Positions 15,112-17,280 of a stretch of DNA of 17,280 bases are shown here, piece after piece. Made by a program: the position numbers and the translations under genes. The stretch spans positions 27,066 to 44,345 of the forward strand of contig QANA01000056.1 in assembly GCA_003149735.1 (NCBI GenBank). Reading direction: 5' to 3'. A model generated the notes under the pieces. That model did no database searches and was not told where the DNA came from. It saw only the letters and a list, made by a program, of their open reading frames with translations. Source of the stretch: Clostridiales bacterium (GTDB taxonomy: Bacteria; Bacillota_A; Clostridia; Christensenellales; Christensenellaceae). How positions within the stretch are numbered: the first letter of the stretch is position 1; each line of letters opens with the position of its first letter.

Positions 15112-15134
15112 CAAAAAAGTTTTTGAGAAATACA

Positions 15135-15164
15135 TTGACAAAGATTTTGTGAATGTGCTATTAT
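15135..15164 (+). promoter_or_regulatory. Promoter of the T-box transcript
   Basis: A perfect TTGACA (15135-15140), an 18-bp spacer and TATTAT (15159-15164) place the start near 15171, just before stem I of the T-box. A TATAAT at 15168-15173 lacks a matching -35 and would start inside stem I. Confidence 0.65.
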
Positions 15165-15174
15165 TCTTATAATT

Positions 15175-15443
15175 TCATAGGCAATGACGAAGAGGGCTGA
15201 AATGGAAGCTTTTAGAGAGCCTGCGGGTGGTGCAAGTAGGTAGTAGAAATTTTGAATTGCCTGTCACTTCCGAGCCGGAGTGCAGAACGCCTTTGGGCAA
15301 GTAGAGCCTCCCGTGAAGCTGCGTTAAGGCGATGGGTTTGTTAGAACCCTTGAGGTGGCATACATGTTATGCAATTTGAGTGGTACCGCGGATATAGTCA
15401 AATGATTTCCGTCTCAAAGAAATTTCTTTGGGACGGTTTTTTT
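15175..15443 (+). promoter_or_regulatory. T-box riboswitch leader
   Basis: Complete T-box layout. Stem I starts with the K-turn sequence ATGACGAAGAG (15184-15194). AGAGAG (15214-15219) follows, then the distal hairpin CCTGC-GGGTGGTGCAA-GTAGG, the stem II-type region, and the T-box TGAGTGGTACCGCGG at 15377-15391. The antiterminator pairs TTTGAG (15375-15380) and CGG with CCG and CTCAAA at 15409-15418, which excludes the terminator that follows. TGGT in the bulge implies a tRNA with discriminator base A. The specifier is not certain. The best fit to the usual order (codon, A, helix, GA) is GTC (Val) at 15263-15265 before ACTTCCGAG; ATT (Ile) and TTG (Leu) near 15256-15259 are alternatives. Confidence 0.93.
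15409..15443 (+). terminator. T-box regulated terminator
   Basis: CCGTCTCAAAGAAA (15409-15422) pairs with TTTCTTTGGGACGG (15423-15436) with a single T-G wobble, followed by seven T. Its 5' arm is shared with the antiterminator. Confidence 0.92.
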
Positions 15444-15452
15444 GTCCCGTAA

Positions 15453-15460
15453 AAAGGAGG
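15453..15460 (+). promoter_or_regulatory. Ribosome site that decides the fusion gene start
   Basis: AAAGGAGG ends 9 nt before ATG 15470 and only 3 nt before ATG 15464, favouring 15470. Confidence 0.75.
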
Positions 15461-15469
15461 AAAATGGTA

Positions 15470-17280
15470 ATGTCAAACATGACAGGTTTGGAGTTTAAAC
15501 TCCAGGAAATGGCAGGGCGCATTAAAACGCTGCGAGAAATTGTGGAACTTACGCCGGCGCAGATGGCGGAAAAAACAGGTGTTTCCGTAGAAGAGTATAT
15601 TCGCTGCGAACAGGGCAAAGAAGATTTGAACTTTGCATTCCTGTATCGATGTGCATTGGCCTTGGGTGTGGATGTAACGGATATTATTGAGGGCAGCAGC
15701 CCCAATCTCAGCACCTATATGGTCACGCGAAAGGGAGAAGGACAGCATATTGAACATGCGCACGGCATGACTTATTTTAACTTGGCTCCTCGCTTTAAAA
15801 ATAGAATTGCCAACCCTTTGTATGTTCGGGCGGAATACAGCGAGCAGGCTCAATATAGTGATATCGAGCTTACAACACATGAAGGGCAAGAATGTGATAT
15901 CATCATCGAAGGAAAATTAAAGGTGCAAGTAGGTGAGCATATTGAAGTGCTTTCCGAAGGTGATAGCATTTATTATAATAGCTCTACGCCGCATGGCATG
16001 ATTGCGGTAGATGGAAAAGATTGTCTCTTTTATGCTATCGTGCTTAGTCCGGATGGAAAATTCCAGAGCGAACCTGCGGAATATATTGATGCACCTGTAG
16101 CTCCGGTAGAGCAGCAACCGCGGATTTATGAGGATTTTATAATACCTGAAGAAAAGGACGGCGCTTTGCAGGCGATTTCCTTTAAAAATGAAGATCGTTT
16201 CAATTTTGCTTATGATGTGGTGGATGCATTGGCAGAGCGCAAGCCCAATAAATTGGCCATGCTGCATATTGATGCGGATAAAACAGAGAGACGCTTTACA
16301 TTTGAAGATATGAGTCGCAATTCTTCGCGTGCTGCCAACTATTTTAAAGCACTCGGCATAAAAAAGGGAGATCGCGTCATGCTGGTCTTGAAAAGGCACT
16401 ATCAGTTCTGGTTTGCCATTTTGGGATTGCATAAGTTGGGGGCAATCGCAATTCCGGCAACCAACCAGCTGCAGCAAAAGGATTTTACTTATCGTTTTGA
16501 AGCGGCGGGCATCAGCGCAATCCTGTGCACAGCAGATGGCCAAACGGCAGAACAGGTGGATCTGGCGATCGCAGAGTGCGGGGATTTGATCCAGCAGAAG
16601 ATTCTGGTCGGGGGGACACGCCCGGGTTGGCATAATTTCGATGAAGAATATAAAATGTATCGCAGCCGTTTTGAACTTCCGGAGGGGGAGAAACGCCCGG
16701 AAGGAGAAGACCTGATGCTGATGTTCTTTACTTCGGGTACTACCGGATATCCCAAGATTGCAGCACATAACTATAAGTACCCGCTGGGGCATTTTGTGAC
16801 TGCAAAGTATTGGCATTGTGTCAATCCGGATGGCTTGCATCTGACCATTTCGGATACCGGATGGGCCAAGGCATTGTGGGGCAAACTGTATGGCCAGTGG
16901 CTGTGCGAAGCGGCAGTTTTTGTCTATAACTTTGATCGATTTGATGCCCATGATATTTTGCCGATGTTTGCAAAATATCACATTACTACTTTCTGTGCAC
17001 CTCCTACGATGTATCGCTTCATGATCAAAGAGGATCTGGCAAAATTCGATCTTAGCTCCATTGAACATGCGACGATTGCCGGAGAAGCGCTCAATCCGGA
17101 AGTGTTCCATCAGTTCAAAAAAGCGACTGGTCTTTCTTTGATGGAGGGCTTTGGACAATCCGAGACGACAATAGCCATCGGCAACCTGGTAGGGATGAAA
17201 CCCAAGGTCGGCTCCATGGGAAAACCGGTGCCGCTGTATGATATCGATTTGCTGACCGGAGATGGCAGCAGTGCCGAAGT
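15470..17280 (+). CDS. XRE-cupin-AMP-forming acyl-CoA synthetase fusion (3' end outside window)
   Basis: One uninterrupted frame of at least 603 codons joins two functions. Residues about 13-72 are an XRE helix-turn-helix (RIKTLREIVELTPAQMAEKT, then a CEQGK turn). Residues about 118-192 are a small cupin (THEGQECDIIIEGKLKVQVG, then GDSIYYNSSTPHG). That pair is the usual make-up of small cupin regulators. From about 240 the sequence is an AMP-binding acyl-CoA synthetase: FFTSGTTGYPK (419-429) is the ATP loop, ISDTGWAKALWGKLYGQW (460-477) resembles medium-chain acyl-CoA synthetases, and EGFGQSETT (559-567) is the adenylate motif. The C-terminal domain lies beyond the window. It should activate a carboxylic acid to its CoA thioester; the acid is unknown. 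A T-box leader controls it, hinting at a link with amino-acid supply. Confidence 0.9.
   Translation, partial: MSNMTGLEFKLQEMAGRIKTLREIVELTPAQMAEKTGVSVEEYIRCEQGKEDLNFAFLYRCALALGVDVTDIIEGSSPNLSTYMVTRKGEGQHIEHAHGMTYFNLAPRFKNRIANPLYVRAEYSEQAQYSDIELTTHEGQECDIIIEGKLKVQVGEHIEVLSEGDSIYYNSSTPHGMIAVDGKDCLFYAIVLSPDGKFQSEPAEYIDAPVAPVEQQPRIYEDFIIPEEKDGALQAISFKNEDRFNFAYDVVDALAERKPNKLAMLHIDADKTERRFTFEDMSRNSSRAANYFKALGIKKGDRVMLVLKRHYQFWFAILGLHKLGAIAIPATNQLQQKDFTYRFEAAGISAILCTADGQTAEQVDLAIAECGDLIQQKILVGGTRPGWHNFDEEYKMYRSRFELPEGEKRPEGEDLMLMFFTSGTTGYPKIAAHNYKYPLGHFVTAKYWHCVNPDGLHLTISDTGWAKALWGKLYGQWLCEAAVFVYNFDRFDAHDILPMFAKYHITTFCAPPTMYRFMIKEDLAKFDLSSIEHATIAGEALNPEVFHQFKKATGLSLMEGFGQSETTIAIGNLVGMKPKVGSMGKPVPLYDIDLLTGDGSSAE

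Noticed and set aside
15246..15248. GAA (Glu) as T-box specifier codon
   Set aside because: It lies only 5 nt after the distal hairpin, leaving no room for the helix that normally separates the specifier loop from it.
15917..17158. 413-codon open frame on the minus strand
   Set aside because: It lies fully antisense to the fusion gene, which has clear domain motifs. Its translation is rich in Cys, His, Arg and Ile with no recognisable family and reflects codon bias of the real gene.
1..17280. CRISPR array, tRNA, rRNA, insertion sequence or prophage
   Set aside because: No regularly spaced repeat series, cloverleaf, transposase or phage gene was seen. The S24 repressor sits with repair genes rather than phage genes.

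Overview
The window looks like chromosome from a low-to-mid GC member of the Bacillota, probably a strictly anaerobic Clostridia-like organism. The evidence is dnaE followed by pfkA, strong AGGAGG ribosome sites, a T-box leader, a BceRS-BceAB-type module, and a cysteine-rich exported protein. I see no phage, insertion sequence, CRISPR array, tRNA or rRNA.

Layout. (1) 1-2792 (+): the 3' part of dnaE, a 252-bp gap with a promoter candidate and three tandem 10-bp repeats, then pfkA and its terminator. (2) 2818-4461 (+): an orphan oligopeptide-binding lipoprotein whose domain order appears circularly permuted, followed by a 38-bp perfect palindrome that can terminate transcription from both sides. 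(3) 4556-9134 (-): a response regulator, an intramembrane-sensing histidine kinase, an ABC ATPase and a large FtsX-type permease. This is the Bce/antimicrobial-peptide detoxification architecture. A large inverted repeat sits between the kinase and transporter genes, where a regulator binding site is expected. (4) 9293-13799 (+): a five-gene, translationally overlapping cassette of a LexA-like self-cleaving repressor, Y-family DNA polymerase, radical SAM DNA-repair-type protein, DUF4130 protein and GNAT acetyltransferase. It reads as a self-contained damage-response operon. Its DUF4130 gene runs 212 bp into the next gene in another frame. (5) 13864-15003 (-): a divergent NagA-type deacetylase. 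(6) 15135-17280 (+): a promoter and full T-box leader controlling one open frame that fuses an XRE helix-turn-helix, a cupin and an AMP-forming acyl-CoA synthetase. It is cut by the window end.

The most notable items are the apparently permuted binding protein, the T-box controlled regulator-acyl-CoA synthetase fusion, and the repressor/polymerase/radical SAM/DUF4130 cassette. In that cassette several proteins carry sequences resembling sliding-clamp binding motifs. All assignments come from reading the sequence; no database search was run.
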